From NCBI RefSeq assembly GCF_029227915.1, contig NC_079883.1, positions 24,676,001 through 24,740,000 on the forward strand: a stretch of 64,000 bases of DNA, in the 5' to 3' direction. Source of the DNA: Hydractinia symbiolongicarpus. Taxonomy: Eukaryota; Cnidaria; Hydrozoa; Anthoathecata; Hydractiniidae. The position numbers were made by a program, and so were the translations under genes. Shown piece after piece: positions 46,005 to 60,343 of the stretch; positions within the stretch are counted from its first letter, which is position 1; every line of letters starts with the position of its first letter. Under the pieces are notes generated by a model. That model was not told where the DNA came from. It worked only from the letters and a program-made list of their open reading frames with translations, and did not search any database.

Positions 46005-46270
46005 GAAGGGGGGTGATAAGCTACTAAGGGGCTATTTACCAGGAAGCTAACCACCCTCCCCCTGCATAATTTTCTTCCTGGAAGATTCTCACTTTGCATA
46101 ACTCCCCCCTCCTTGCATAATTGCCCTCCTGAAAAATTTCCACCTAGGACAAACCCCCTTGGATAATTACCCCGCTAAATTTCCGCTTTCCATTGTAATA
46201 AGTATTCTCCCCGTCCCAGATAACTTACATTTGGGAAGCTTTGCCCTTGGATAATCCCACAAACTGACAC
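46005..46270 (+). repeat. Degenerate C-rich minisatellite-like tract
   Basis: Repeated variants of the phrase CCCTCCTTGCATAATTNCCC, spaced about 35-45 bp, with strong C/T bias. No coding potential. Confidence 0.5.
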
Positions 46271-47957
46271 CCGAATTTTTTTCACGTCTTGATAAAGTGT
46301 AAAGGAAGTAATTATTATTTTAGGAAAAAGATGCCTAATCAAGTTTTTTGTAATTTCTTAAAACATAAAAATATATTCCCGGTAATTTTATCCCCAATAC
46401 ACTGTTTCTTTTTTATAAGAATTCTTTTTATAAGAATATCAAGGCTTAAAATTTAGGGATATCTTAAAGAATCACCATGAGGCTTAAAGTATGTAAAGAG
46501 ACGCTCTTGTTGATAATTTTGCCATGCTTTTAACCCTTCGATGATGATACGGAGGACTATATTGGATAGGATGACATCGACATGGTTGAAGGGTGCGTCG
46601 TTTAATATACAATCCAATAAGCTCTTTTTTCTAGCAAAAATTAATTATTGTTCAAGCTGTTCAAAACGAATTTTTTCACGTTTCCTTTACAAAATTTTGC
46701 GGGTCTTTAACAATCACTTAATAATATGTAGGCTCATTTTTGACGAATCATTAAGAGTCATAAGGTTTTGGTCGAATTATTTAATTCTTATAAACAAGAA
46801 ACAGCGTAGCGAGAGATTAAACTTCGGAGATATTTTGCTGACTCAGCTGAAATGTTTCGCATAATTCGCAAGAAAAGAATACCCAAAAATAAAGTTTCAA
46901 ATAAAAGAAAGCGGTTTTTCATCTAACAAAAATAACGTTGAAACCATAAATCCACAATATTGACCAGCAACACGTTTAAGAACTTACGTGCGAGGTAACT
47001 CACTATCTGTTGTGTAAAAGAGTCCTATGGCAAACGAGGTCGAGGCGTTACTCGTACATTGGTACAATAGCGGCCAATGTATGTATCCTTGGATTGTCGA
47101 AAACTTTATCAGCATCTCCAAAGTACCTATCCCTCTATCTACTTATAATCAATGTGTTGGCTCAAATATATGCATTTTCAGCATCTTGTAGTGGTACGAA
47201 AGCAACATAAGGTATCATACAAAGGTGTAATGCAAAAGCGGGTACAGTTAACTCCCGGTAACTCGAACCTCCAAGAGACCAGAGAAAACAGTTCAACTTA
47301 ACGAATGTTCGACTTACGAGAAGCTCTCGTTAATTTGAACTTAGACAAAAATGAAATACTAGCTCGAGTTAAGAAGATTTTTTCCTCAGGCTCCATAAAA
47401 TTTGAATACAAAATCATTAAAAATTTTGGTCAGAAAAATTGGGACGCAAATAGGGGCAATTATCCAAGGCAATAAGGTGTAGGGGGAAGGGGGTTTGCCC
47501 TGTCACCATGTCCATGCCAGCTCTATGTAAAGGCTGCCTAAAAGGTTTGGGCAGTGCACCGTAATTAATAATACGCATATTTTGTCTTTTTGTAATGCGA
47601 CACCGGGCGTTTCTCTAAGATTAAAATTTCGTGGTCCTTTTTTTCACCCAAAAATTAATCATAAAATTAAATATCAACATTAATCAAAATATAACAGAAT
47701 TTAAAACTCGTTTTGGAGTGCTACCAAAATGGAACATGGCCTGATAATAAAAAAGAAAATAACCTAGAATTAGAACATTAATTACGAAAAACGAAAAAAA
47801 TATCAATTGAAGACAATTGTTATTATGGGGACTGCGCGTTATCATATGGTACAATACTGATTGCAGATAATGAGATAGCTTCACAGCAGTCATCCTGGAA
47901 TCGTACAGTGAAGAACTAAGTAAAATACAATGCGTAGAGGAGAAACTGCACTGAGTG
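46271..47957. other. Gene-poor stretch
   Basis: AT-rich with short unsupported open frames. At 47240-47400 a dispersed-repeat look (GGTAACTCGAACCTCC ... CTCTCGTTAATTTGAAC, inverted in part). Nothing coding recognised. Confidence 0.45.
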
Positions 47958-48480
47958 CACAATCACAAAGGAACCAGCAAAAGCGCATATACACCCATGG
48001 AATTGGCCAACCAATCTATTTGACTGGGTCCATGTCGATTTTTATGGTTTTATAGGAAGGACTACATTATCCTTGTAGATAGTCACAACAAATGGATCGA
48101 AGTAGATATAGTTAAAAACACCAATACAGTGTATGCGGTAGCTGTTTTAAGGGAAGGCTTTCTTAATTTGGATTACTGCTTTAACATCTACGAAATTTCA
48201 GGAGTTTATGACAATGAATGGCATTAAACACATTGGATCTTCAACTAATCAACCATGTTCAAACGAGGCGAAAGAAATTCGTACAAATAGCCGAGAGGGG
48301 ATGAAATTAACAAATGCAAAATTACAATGCAATTTTAAATAAAATGAAATTACCGAAAACACGTTAGAAACTGTCGAAATAAACAAAATGGATTTCCGGT
48401 GCTGGAAAATTAAAACCTCCGATCGAACGTACGTAATTTTTGATGGGCAAGAAATTAAAAAAAAACACATCTACCTCTTC
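47958..48480 (+). pseudogene. Decayed Ty3-type retrotransposon integrase
   Basis: Shifting frames give KAHIHPWNWPTN, VHVDFYGFIG, ILVDSHNKWIEVDIVKN then TNTVYAV, and EFMTMNGIKHIGSST followed by NEAKEI. Order and spacing match the DDE core of Ty3/Gypsy integrases (HPW..P, the VDSHSKWIEV strand, EFMKxNGIKHxxSxPYHP). The second-Asp block (SDNG) is gone and several frameshifts intervene, so it is inactive. Downstream, 48588-48640 (RNRIPPRKIDA) resembles the far C-terminus of such polyproteins. Confidence 0.7.
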
Positions 48481-48665
48481 GTATTAAATCGTAAAAACAT
48501 ATTATTACGCTAAGCAAATGAGGATATATCATGGGATTTAAACTTACACAATCAAATTGTCAATCCCATTATTTAAGATATTGTGGGGATCAGAAATCGC
48601 ATACCACCACGCAAGATAGACGCATAAGACAGCCAGTAAAACTTTATGGAATTAAAGATTAGATA

Positions 48666-48700
48666 AAGTGGGGAGGGTGTTATGTATCCAGTGAACCGGA
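48666..48700 (+). repeat. Probable polypurine tract and start of a 3' LTR
   Basis: AAAGTGGGGAGGG directly precedes TGTTATGTATCC. A purine run followed by TGTTATG is the usual polypurine tract/LTR junction in Ty3-type elements, and it sits about 200 bp after the integrase remnant. The far end of the LTR and a 5' partner were not found. Confidence 0.45.
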
Positions 48701-51631
48701 AGTAGAAAGAAGTAATATGGTAGAGCGGAAGAAGGGCGTGCATAAAATGAACGTGTTATTGATGTTGTTCTCTTCCCCATTGCTTATTATTGTTTAGCGA
48801 AAACCTAAAAATTATGAAGCTTTTGAGAGCCAATCAACCATGCAAAACGATCCGTTCATAAAAAAAGTTAAAATTTCATACACCTTATTTTAAAAGGTGT
48901 TCAATACATTTGGGTGTTCGTTCTTATATCGCCTGAAAGGAGTGCGCGAAGTGTAAACCCGCGCGAAAATTGCACGAATTAACGTAACTTATATACTACC
49001 TAAAAAGTAATAAGAATGGTATAAGGAACTGAGCAGATAAGAAAGAAGGAGTGTTTGTATTTATTTGCCCTGTAATAAAACGTTTTACAATCATGGACGA
49101 AATTAATGAAAAGACGCATTTTTTGTCATTTTTAAAGACAGACAAAACCGGTGAAATGGTCGCTACTCTGCAGCTGGTAAGCCAGGTAGACTGGGTGTTA
49201 AATTCGCAATATTCGTTAGCGCGCCCGCACAGGGAAATAATTAACGTCTCGGCCCACAAAGGTCTTTAAAAAATGGTCGCGTTGGCGTCAGCAGTAAATA
49301 ACATGTTTCAAGTGTATGGATTTAACAAAATAACATAAGATCCGAAGTTGTAATTCCGCTGTAAACTTTGACAAGTACAAAATGTACGATCCTAATATAG
49401 AAACAACCAATGTGGTAAATTCAAAATTAGCTGTTCGGTTTTATTATTTTTTGTCCACGATTGTGTTTAAAGGTCGTTTAGGTTTTTCACGTCTCTACTT
49501 TATTACAACCGGTAATTTTGATTTTTGTGGGAAATGACAAAGTATACCCTTTTTCGGGAAACAAAATTACAAAAAAAAAAGTAATTAAGTTGGAATTGTT
49601 GCAATTATAAACAAGGCGTATATTTCTGTATAATGCGTTCACTGATCACTGTTAAATTAGCAACGTTTTTAAAAGAAGTTTTGAGTAACCAAATTACACG
49701 ATACCTGAAAAAAGCCCCAAATATTGCTATTTTTACAGACTAATAGAGAGTTTTGAGGATGCATAGCCAACTCGGTAAATAGCGAGTATATAGTACGCAA
49801 CCCTTAAAAATGTCAATCCAAAAATTAAGGAAAAACGAGCATCACTGCATTCCTTAGATGAAATTTTCAGTGCTTCGTGTACACAGGCAGCCTAAAGAAG
49901 TTTCAAAAGCGTTTTGCCTGACAAACACATTACTGTAAGACATAAACTAACGAAACAAAGAAACAAACAAATAAAAAAACAAAACAGAACGACAAAAAGT
50001 ATTAAATCCATAATATCAAAATTGCCTTGATATAAAAAAACACTACGAAAATCATGACAAAAATCTTTATAAAAAAAATATTCTTACTGCGTTGAGAAAA
50101 TCGGCGCACAGCTACTAAATTCAATTAGTTTCGTTTATATCAATTAGTGAACATTAATTTTCATATATCATGCGCAACGATAGCGTTCATTAACGTTTAT
50201 TTTCTTCTTCTGCATGCTTAATTAAACTTCAATTTGTGTTTATACCAAATTCATTAACACGCTGTGTAAACTTAATAACCTCATATTGAAAGTTCATCCA
50301 TGCATGTATCGTAAATAAAAACAGAATTTCTTTCGCTGTTTGACATTTTTTTGATTATCTCAAACGAATTAGTTTTATTAAAATTATGCGCAAAGTGATA
50401 GAAAAAGCTGTTGAAGAAGCTCTGCTTTAGTTCTGAGCAGAGGTAATCTTTTTAACAGATTTAATAACTTTCAATGAAAAGTTTAAAGCTTTTGTGACAA
50501 TATTTTTATATTTTCCAAAACAAATTGAGAATATTTGAAATGTTCAAAGTAACGCAAGTAAAGATTATTTCTGCAACATTGAAAATAAAAGCGTATGACA
50601 AACAATATAGTTTTGTAAAAGGAGAATTAATAAGAAGGCAGTTAGAAATCTACTTTAAAAGGAGATTTAAGGAGTTTTAAAAAGCCTTTGTAAAATTGAG
50701 GAGAATTGAGGAGTTTTAAGGAGGCGTGGCAACCTTTTCTCCAAGATTTAACGTATACTTTCAAGTACTGGATAATTAGCCCAATTATGGAATGGGTTAG
50801 GCTCTGTAAATCCCTGAAAAGCATCTTTTCTCCAAAAGCACTTTAGCTTACTTGGTATTGTCACTTAGCAAAAAAATATTTGTTATCTCATTGGGATGCA
50901 GTTAGGACAAAAACATCCCATAACATGACAAAAACATCCATGACGTCATAAAATAAAGAAATTCATGAAAGCCCATAAAACATACTCTTTTTACTCAAAT
51001 AAGCGCATTTTTTTTAAATGCGCTCATAAAACAATGCTGGAAGTTGACGGTTTTTTAGAGATGATTTAAACAATACAAGCAAATTGGTTTGTGGGACTAT
51101 TTTTCAGAAAAACGCAAAAACTCAAACTTTAAGTAATTTATATTTTTCCTTCTTTTTCCGTTAATGCAAATATGGTAAAGTTCCTCAAATAACCGTCCCT
51201 CATGAGTGGCACGAAAGTGAATATGCGCCCCAACATCCCCCATGACAAAGGACTGAATAGAAATGGTGTTTTTGTTTAATTTTTCTATTGCACTGTTGTT
51301 CTGTCGGTTTGTAGATGGCTTTAAAAGATTTATTAGGATGCGCTGTATAATTCAAGCGTTTACAGCGTAACGTCGATTATAACTTACTCTGACTTTCTTC
51401 GTCATCTCAATCTGTCGCAAGAGATTTGCATGTCGAAATGGCGTAAAAATCGAAAAAGAAGATTATATCAATTTCATTGTATTTGCTATAAACAGACTTA
51501 CACCAACAAGAACAGTAAAATATTTTCAGTAAGTTGTTAGAGGGGAAATTTCATCGCGATCTTCGACATTACCACGAATGTTGTTTTTGTAGTCACCTTT
51601 TTCACACATCTCGTTTGGTTAAACGATTGAA
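48701..51631. other. Gene-poor stretch downstream of STIP1
   Basis: Possible LTR remainder at the left. A short frame 49093-49158 (MDEINEKTHFLSFLK) ends at a good gtaagc donor but has no partner exon that I can see. The rest is AT-rich with no support for genes. The STIP1 3' UTR must occupy the right edge; an AATAAA on the minus strand lies near 51329-51334. Confidence 0.45.
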
Positions 51632-54600
51632 TTATCTCATCTGTAAAATGCCTGCCTCGGCAAGTTTGCCTATTTTTTCACGAATTGCGGGATTTTTCAT
51701 GTGTCTGAAACAAAAGAATGACATATAACTCGCTAGTAGTAAACTCTATCTTTCTCGCGCTGTTTTACTCGTACAAATTCTTTGATTTGGCTATGAAGTA
51801 GCGAGAAAATTAGTGCAGAAATTTCGCGAGAAAATTAATGCCAAAATTTCGCGAGAAACGTACTGCAGGAAACGTATTACACGCCAAAATAAGTTAAAAT
51901 AAAGGCAACGCGATTACACCTACCCGTTTACAAATTTTAACTATTCAACTATTTCCTCCTTGTTATTTGTAAAAGAATTTAGATAAGGGCAAAAATTAAG
52001 GCGCGCAAAATTAGTTTTTTTTTCGCTAGGCAAAAATTAATATGCGCGAAAATTATTACGATTGAGGTAGAACAAGAGCGCAACCTTTCGCGAACATAAA
52101 CTTTTACGACAATTCCGAGAAAAACCAACTAAGTCCACAACAAAAACAACAACATACTCCGCCACAGCTTGTGGATTTTCTTGCATTTGTTCCAAAATCA
52201 TCCTCATTGCTGGGTCCATTAAAATACTTTGAATCTCCGGATCAGACATTGCTTGTTTTCGACGCTCCTCCGGATTCAACGTGCTGTTTGTACGCATGCA
52301 ATTGTAAATACCATCCCGTGCTTCCTGAATAGAGAACTAATCATTTAACCGTACAGTACTAATGCAACATGTCAAGAAAGTAAAAAGTTGGGTTTTGGTG
52401 AAAGTTAAACTGGTTTTAGTTTAAAAGTGAGGTTCGATAACATAAATGGTCCAAACTGACGACGGGAGTTAATGCGAGTTTACATTGACTGGAGCATTAT
52501 TACAAGCGTACGTTGGAGTTCAAAAGGTGATAAAAATCAAACACACGCTGAACCTACATCCAGGTTAGATTAACTCTATTTATCGTTGCAAATGTGTCAA
52601 ACTAGCGTAGAGCTGAACGCACATTAAAACAGTAAAATATGGTATTAGGGCAGCTAAGGCTCGACAAGTATTTTTTTTTGACATTCTATGTTGAACTCAC
52701 CTGACAGTTGGGGTCGATTTCAAGGGCTTGTTCGTAAGCATGCTTGGCCTTAGCAGTTTCCTTTAATGTCAAACATATCGCTCCTTTGCGCAGGTAAGCC
52801 TTCACGAATTTAGGATCTAATCGTAGACATTCATCCACATCGCGCAATGCCAAGCTAAATTCAGCTAATTTCGTGTAGCAGGCTGCACGATTACTGAACG
52901 TGCGTGCATCGGCAGGATTGCGTTTTACGGATTCGTTGTAACATTTCAGCGCACCGGGAAAATCACCTAAACGAATGCCGAAACTGTTTTCGAAAAAACA
53001 ATTATACAACACAATTTAAAATCTAAATTGTAAAAATAAGTTCAAATTGTCTTAATCGAAAAAGTTTTGCAAATAAAACTACTCTAAAGTGTCGCAATTT
53101 AGACGCAGATTTATTTAAAACCCTCTTTACATCGACTCTTATTTTGCGTTAAAACAACAACCTAATTGTTATACTTACGCTAGTAAGAAGCAAGCCTTAC
53201 GAAATAGAGAAACGTATGGGGACTCAGGACCTCTGGTAATTAAGCTCTGGTAAAAAAAAATTTAATCTTGTCCTTGTAAATAAAAATTTATCCTAACTGA
53301 TTCTTTCATCCAAATAAAGGAATTCCTCGCTTATGAATTTTTGGTAAAATAAAAGTTTGGGGGAAACTTAACGAAAATTTAGAGCAAAGTAAGTAAAATG
53401 AAAAACAATCATTTCACTTGTTTTTTTTTCTGTCCCATACCTGATTTGAACAATTGGTTCCCTTCTTCTCTTGCAGTCTCAGCCTTTTCTGGATCAATGT
53501 ATGCTTTTATTTCCTCATCTTTTAAAATCTTCTGCGCTTGTTTCATCTTTTTTGACACGGCGTCGTTGGGAACCTCAGATAACGACTTTTGAAAATATTC
53601 AATAGCTTTGTTGTAGTCTTTCTGTTTGAAATATACGTTTCCAATTCTCGCTAACGGTCTGAAGAAAAAATAAAGCAGCTCAGATGTAAACAAAAAAAAA
53701 AACTTAAAACAATATCAACAACAAAAGTTAACAGAACCGTTGTGGCAAATTTAGCGGAATTAAATACTTTTGATAACAGAAGATATTCTTGGTTTAGTTT
53801 CACATTTTCTTTTTAAGTTAGCGACTGAAGTTGACGGCTTCTTATAATCCGTTTTAGAGTTTTTTTGTCGTTCACAAATTGCGTATTCCTGAGATCGAAG
53901 TTACATGTTTTATGTCCATGTCTAAAGAATGCTAAAAAACCAACCTCATACTCTGCTTCCAGGATTTAGGCAGGGTAACCCCACACTATCATTTTACGCA
54001 ACTTCGAAAGAAAATAAATTTAAACTTTTTTTTATTAATATTTTATACTGTAGAAGTTTTTTTAAATTAGCTCTTAGAGATGCCATGCAACCAATTATAT
54101 AAAAAACTTATAATAAAATAAATCCTGAGAGAGCTAATTTTTCGAGCGTATTTAGTATAGATAAATTATCTTACTTTGCCACCAGTGAAAAATCAGCTCG
54201 GTTTTGACGGCCAACTTCTACTGCTTTCTCGCAAAGTTGAATGCATTCCTCAAATCGGTCTTCTTCAAATAAAACAGCTGATTTGTTTGTGTAGAAAGTG
54301 ATGTTGGTTGGTTCAAGCTCGATCGCTTTATCGTAATGCAAATGCGCTGTAGTGAAATCCTTCTTTTTGTAAGCAGCATTTCCCAATTCTTTTTCTTTTA
54401 ACGCCTACAGAACAATAATAACAGTGCAATGTAAATAAAAAAAACATGTCGTTTCATGGCATATACAGTATAGCAAATTCAATCCGCTGGAATTTAGAGA
54501 CCACTGAAATCCTAGCATGTCTGGTTTAGGTAGCACGCATTAAAGTGCCCTATGTTGCAAAATATTTAGGGACAGCCGTGCGTTTTGCTTCAAAAGTCAA

Positions 54601-57600
54601 AATCATTTTGTCACTTTAGGGCGCACGTTTAAGTGCTGCAATGCATAATAACACAATTTTATGATTTTAAAGAATGAATTTGCTTGAATTGTCAACATTC
54701 AAAGTTTGTGCGTGCATTTCTGCGTGCAATGGACATTGTGCTGCGCAGATGCATGACGGCGCAGCGCAAAATATGTCATGTTTTGTAATAGAAATGAAAT
54801 CTCATTGGTAAGCTTGAAAACCGGCTGGCTTATCAACTTGTATAAAGATATTTTAGTTTTAAAGATATTCAAATAAAATAATTTATGTTATTTTACATTT
54901 TCGTAACTAGACTTTGACATTCTTTCTTACGTTTGGATTTTTTAAAAAAGAAAATATTTTCAAAAATGACACAAAACACGTGACTCCAATACCTCCTTTT
55001 GCACATCTGACAACTTGCTTTCAGGTGATTGGGTAGTTTCTTTAGTTTCCGTCTTAGGTTTTTTTTCTTCTGGTTTAGCATCTAAATGTAAAAAAAAAAC
55101 ACATTTGCTAACCAATCTTAATTCTGTGACACTCGCAAGAAATGTCCTAGGTTTGTGTCTAACCTTCTTTCTTGGCAAAATCCATTGGTATACCAAGTAA
55201 TACACTAAGCACTGTCATTATACGTTGATCATTAGCAAACCTAGAAGAAAACAAACACAACTTATAGTTAGAACGTTAGTACAGCATATTGTAGAACTGG
55301 TAATGTTTTATCATTGTAGTGTTTTTCTTAAAGAAAATCATGCTTAGGACATGCACATATATTCTTAAAAATAAGTTTTGCTTTCCTAAAAACATTTTTT
55401 TTGTCCCTCATCCTACAAATCGTTCTTATCGATAGACGTCCAATGTAAAGGTAGCATCAATCAACACAGATCAAACCTGTCTTCGCACACTTTGCATTCA
55501 AGAGAATGTTAACTTTTAGATGGGGTGGTTTAACACAGACTTTACTTTTTTGACAAGGTCTCGTTAATTTGACTCAAGTTCTTAATTTAAATTACCAAGA
55601 CCCGGTCAAAAAGGTATAGCCTAAAGAAATAAAAAATCCTAACCCTAAAAGATGGGGACACTAATTAAGAAGGTACAATATCAAAAACGAAAGCTTTAGA
55701 GCTTTTTTACTAAATTTAGATGAGAAAACAAAACAACAAAAATAATCATAATCAAATAAAAAAGGACCCACATGCTTAGCTTTGATGCGTCTTTTTTGAG
55801 CTCGGAAAGCATCATACAAAATGATGGATCATTCATAAATTCGCGAGTACGTTGGTCCATTGCTAATTTCATTTCAAGGTTGGGATCAGCAAATGGATTA
55901 TTCATTTGACCTTAAATACAACCATTACACCATATATCTATTTCAAGTATTTGCCCAAATTTGTTAAAAGATAACATCCATAACTTGGGAAAACGAGACC
56001 GACAAAGTTCTACGATATACTTATTATTGATGCTCCGCTCAGCACAGTGGTCATTTAGCCTACAACTTTTTTCCCCTTTACAACAGATTTTATAAAATAA
56101 TGAATTATAAAATTATGACACAGTAAATTACTAAACAGCTCCATGGTTGTCCATTAGCATTTAAGCCTGTATTTTATCGGTGATATATAGGTGATGTTTT
56201 TGTATTAAATCACCTGATCATATTGTAACACCAAACACGATAGCATAAATTTTACTTCTAAATTTGGAAAAAAGGTTGTTCTTATTTCCTGGATGGTAAA
56301 ACTTCTAGAGAATTACACAAATTTGTTGCTTAAGCTACTACTGATTAATTTTAGTTTCATTCCTCTAAGTTTTACGTTTGATTTCTAGTTTGTTTTTTGC
56401 TCAAACTTCACAACTTTTTCATAAAGAGGTTGTTGATCTAAAAACATTTGATCTTGTAAAAAAACAGCTATCTCAGATCATTTTTTAAAGTATGACCATG
56501 TACTGCCTATTTAATTCCTCCTTTTTTTCAAGAGTAAAGTCTAGACTCAATAAGAACTCACTAGTACCATTATATTAATTTACCAAATGAATGGGTGATT
56601 AGTTTACTGTGTCATCCTTTTAATTTATAGTTTATAATTCTGTTGTTACAGGGAAAACAGTTGTAGTCTGAGGATGCACACTGCGTTGGACGAAACTTCG
56701 TTACTTGACATACATGGATATTATATATACGTTGACATAAAAGACATTTCAACTTAATATCCATGTTCCATAACTTGCTATATTACTTATTACCTAACCA
56801 ACAACACATAAAATAAACATAGACTTATAGAATTGAGGAGCACATCAAAAGCCGAACAGACCTGAGCAAGTTCTAGGTAGCATGGTACATGCATCATTTT
56901 TAAGTTAACTTTTGTGATGTTAAAAATATTAATGTACTTAAAAGAATGTTTCCCAAGGGCATTGATTTTTAGCATCTTGAGTTGGGTCTGAAGTCCTTAA
57001 TCACAAATATTTTTCTAATCAAAATACTTGCATTAAAAACTTTGTCTTTTGTTTATCAAAACTGTTAGGCGTGCACACGCACAATCTGCCATCTTTATAG
57101 GAGAAAATGCACTCCATCTTAAGTACCTTTTTCTTTTCTCACTATTGATGATTTCTTTAATGCTGATTCTTAACCATTCAACGCTTAAGCAAAAATCAAT
57201 TAGCCCTAGCGTAATAAAGGACCAAAAAGGTCTGTTTCAGTAATTCTTTGTTGAAGAAAAAAATTGTTTAAATGCAGTTTTATTGCTGGAAAAATTTTTT
57301 TTTTGGAGGAGACACTATAGGGTTGTCACTCTTTTCTATGAAGTCAAATATAAAAAGATTAGAAAACTTTTCATGACAATTCTCACGCTTTTTTTAAGAA
57401 TATTACTGTATTCTCAGAAAAAAAATAAAAAGATTTGAGGAGATCTTAAGGTATTACAACAACGAAGAACAAATTATTTCTGTAAACCATGTACCTTTTC
57501 TATGCAATTTGAAGATAAAAACGTGTGTCAAACCATATAGTTTTGTTATAGGCGAATTGAGGAGAATTAAGTTTTGGCAACCTTGTATAATATATGTCCC

Positions 57601-60223
57601 AAATTAGGATAAGCTGTGGTTAAAATGTCTTTTAAGAAACGCATAAAGTTAGGTAACTAGCAATAGCTTACTAAGTTTTCTTTCAAGTTCATCTTTGGCT
57701 GTTTTCAGTTGAGCATTATTAGGATCCTTCTTCAAACCTTCTTGGTAAGCCTCTAAAGCTTTGGTTTCCTGGTTCAGATAACACAAAGCAGCTCCTAATC
57801 TAGAGTAACCCTAAAAAACATATATGTATAAAATTACTTTCAACGTTTTCCTACTGTTAATGTTACCTGAAATTGCACAAATTATAATACCTTTCCCCAA
57901 TCTGGTTTAATTTCTACAGTTTTCTTGGCATCTTGCAGGGCATTTTCATATTCTCCCTTTTTTGCATAGGCTGCAGATCTGTTACTGTAAAAAACATGAT
58001 TCGTCCCATCCAGTTCTATTGCTTGTGTATAAAATGTAATTGCCTCATCAAATTTTTCAGCTTGAAGAGCTTTGTTTCCCTTGTCTTTTAGTTCGTTGGC
58101 CTATACAAAGTTAACAAAACAAAACAAAAAAACCATGTAATTAGGATTTACACCAATAGTTTGCAATTTCTGTTCCGTCAAATTGCCCAGGGCATCAAAA
58201 TAAACCTTGCAAACAGGAATTTTTATATTCTTCTACTTTTTGAGGCAGCCATCAATCTTCTTCTAGGGCAAAAAGGCTAAGGGCTCAAAAATTTTGCTAT
58301 GGTCAAGAAAGACCCACACATGTCCCTACCTTCTTTCACAAATTTGTTTAACAGTTGCTTTCATTATTCATTGAAATGCTAATCAAGCGATTGTGTAGGA
58401 TTATATTGATTGGACAAAAGGTTAAAGAGATATTGGGGTTTAAAGGTTTTTTGATGACGTCGCCAACCATCTGTTTCAGAATGGGTGGGTAGCATGCTAA
58501 TTTGTTATCTTTATGTTATTTGTATGTTTAAGAATTATGCTTAAACGAGCAGATTGCAAACATCATAAACTGGTTGTGTGCAAATTTGATACAGAATAGT
58601 TTATTTAAGGTAGTGCGAAATTTAGATTGCACAAAATTGAAAAAAAAAAAAAAAAAAAAAAAATGAATAATGTATAAACATATGAATAATAAATTAATTC
58701 AAATTTTTACCCAAAAAAGCATCCATGCTTTTTGGTTGTACCACATATAAGAGTTTACCAACCTTGATTTTCCACCATATCAAGATTTTTTGTTGTGCAT
58801 CAGTCTTGCTAGCACAGATGTCATTTTATACTTATAACCGAGTTCCATTGGCCAAGTTTATAAATGTATAGTGTGGTGTGTGAGTTTTTAATAACTTAAT
58901 CAGACTGATAGGTTTGTCCTGACAATACTGGGTTTTTAACATCTTAATTATTTCTTGTTATTAAAACATTCTACTGTCGCAATGAGCAATTTGTTAATTC
59001 TTAATAATATTTTAAACATGTAAGAAGCATAAAGTGGGTTAATGGAAAACTTGGGGTATCCCAATTGGGGTAACATTTGAGGCAGTAGATTTATTCTACA
59101 GATAAATAACTATGTGCTCTCCTTTGTCACTGACTTCCAGTTTAAAAGTGAAAACCATGTCATAAGCTTAGATGGTTTCTATTAGTTATAAGCTATAATT
59201 TTCAAATGTAAATAACACGGAAAGATCCCCGGAAAGAATTTTATAGCAAATCTTCTGGATATGTTGTGCTATCAAGGACTAAATCACAAAAAATGGCTAG
59301 CCAATATTTTCAAATATAAATAATTTTGAAAGGTTCTTATGTCAAATTTTATCCTAAGTTGTCCTTACAATGACCAAATAACATGGAAACAAGGCTATTA
59401 GCTGTACAAGAGTTTCACTACACAACACCACGTACAGTTAAACCTTGATAGCTCGAAAAAATTGGTTGTATTATACATGTGGTACAGTAGCTCAGTTGAA
59501 AAAGAAACCAGTTAAGTGGCATCTGGTCTGTAAATTCTTCAGCGCTTAAAATAACGGTCGGTCAACAGTCAATGATCGCCGAATTTTGTTAATTGACCGT
59601 CAGGATAACGTTACGAGCGGTCAGACTGACCGGCAATCGATTCCTTGCTTCACAAAAAAAAATTTATTAATCTACTATTAAGAATAGGAAAGGATTTTGT
59701 GTTGGATAAAAAAATTATGAAGTTATTGTCAAATAGTAGTGTGAAAAATGTATATTTATATATAAGTTTAATATGTAGCTTAACACAAAACAAATAACAA
59801 AAATGTCGGAAACAAATTAACTTTTATGCAGGTCAGAAGCATGTGAGCAGTGGATGAGAAATTGTCTGCAATATAAAACAAATTTCCTTGACATCATATG
59901 CAGCTGAGACTTACTGACCTAGGAAGAGACGAACATTATATTTTTTCGATATTGATTTTACAAAGTCGTGACCCAAATACAAGGGCACTGACCAAAGAGT
60001 AAAAAGACCTTTTTTCTGATTTCGCATGTCTAGACAGTCTCTGACTGTCCTTCTCCATTCTGTTAGAAATGAAACCGTTTTCAGGTTCTTGGGTCAAGTG
60101 ATCAGTAGATTATATTATTACCGATTTTATACTTTGCACACACAACGCCACACAAGGAATTATAAATTTCTTACACACAAAAAATGATGTGTAGCTAGTT
60201 AAACATACCTGATTGGACGACAT
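51632..60223 (-). CDS. STIP1: Stress-induced phosphoprotein 1 / HSP70-HSP90 organizing protein (HOP), 11 exons
   Basis: Cytosolic co-chaperone that passes clients from HSP70 to HSP90. Exons in gene order: 60223-60209, 58100-57891, 57810-57672, 55910-55772, 55240-55164, 55081-54993, 54404-54175, 53658-53441, 52966-52701, 52324-52158, 51704-51632. All introns are GT-AG and phases close to 540 aa (human 543). TPR1 is at about 6-118, DP1 with NPFADPN at about 124-192, a Lys/Glu/Thr linker, TPR2A at about 224-350, TPR2B at about 355-470, and DP2 with [17 protein letters not shown] to the end at QMR. Carboxylate-clamp residues of TPR1 are K10, N14, N45, K75, R79. TPR2A keeps its K/N pair in KEKELGN and K...R around residues 300-304. 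Exon 1 codes only MSSNQ. Exon 4 uses a gtgggt donor. Confidence 0.95.
58265..58495 (+). repeat. Fragment of dispersed repeat R1 in STIP1 intron 1
   Basis: GTAGGATTATATTGATTGG, AAAGAGATATTGGGGTTTAA and TTTGATGACGTCGCCAACC follow the order of the 3' half of R1 at 29679-30065 and 31669-32082, with lower identity. Confidence 0.6.
58496..60208. other. Long intron 1 of STIP1
   Basis: Contains a poly-A run of 24 or more bases near 58638-58663. At 59545-59640 is a cluster of short GGTCA/TGACC repeats in both orientations (CGGTCGGTCAACAGTCAATG ... TTAATTGACCGTCAGG). No coding segment or RNA gene seen. It ends at the gtatg donor after the 15-nt first coding exon. Confidence 0.5.
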
Positions 60224-60343
60224 AATAGTAATTATAAAAAGTCACTCTTTTATAGTTTCCTCTACGTTTTCTGTCACTTTGAATCAGACCTTTTACTTTA
60301 CACTTTATGTTTTGATCAAAAGGGGTCTCGTGCAAAAAGTAAC

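Noticed and set aside
56661-56693. Second hammerhead-ribozyme candidate (CTGAGGATG ... GACGAAAC)
   Set aside because: The bases between the two core motifs do not pair into a stem, so the fold is not supported.
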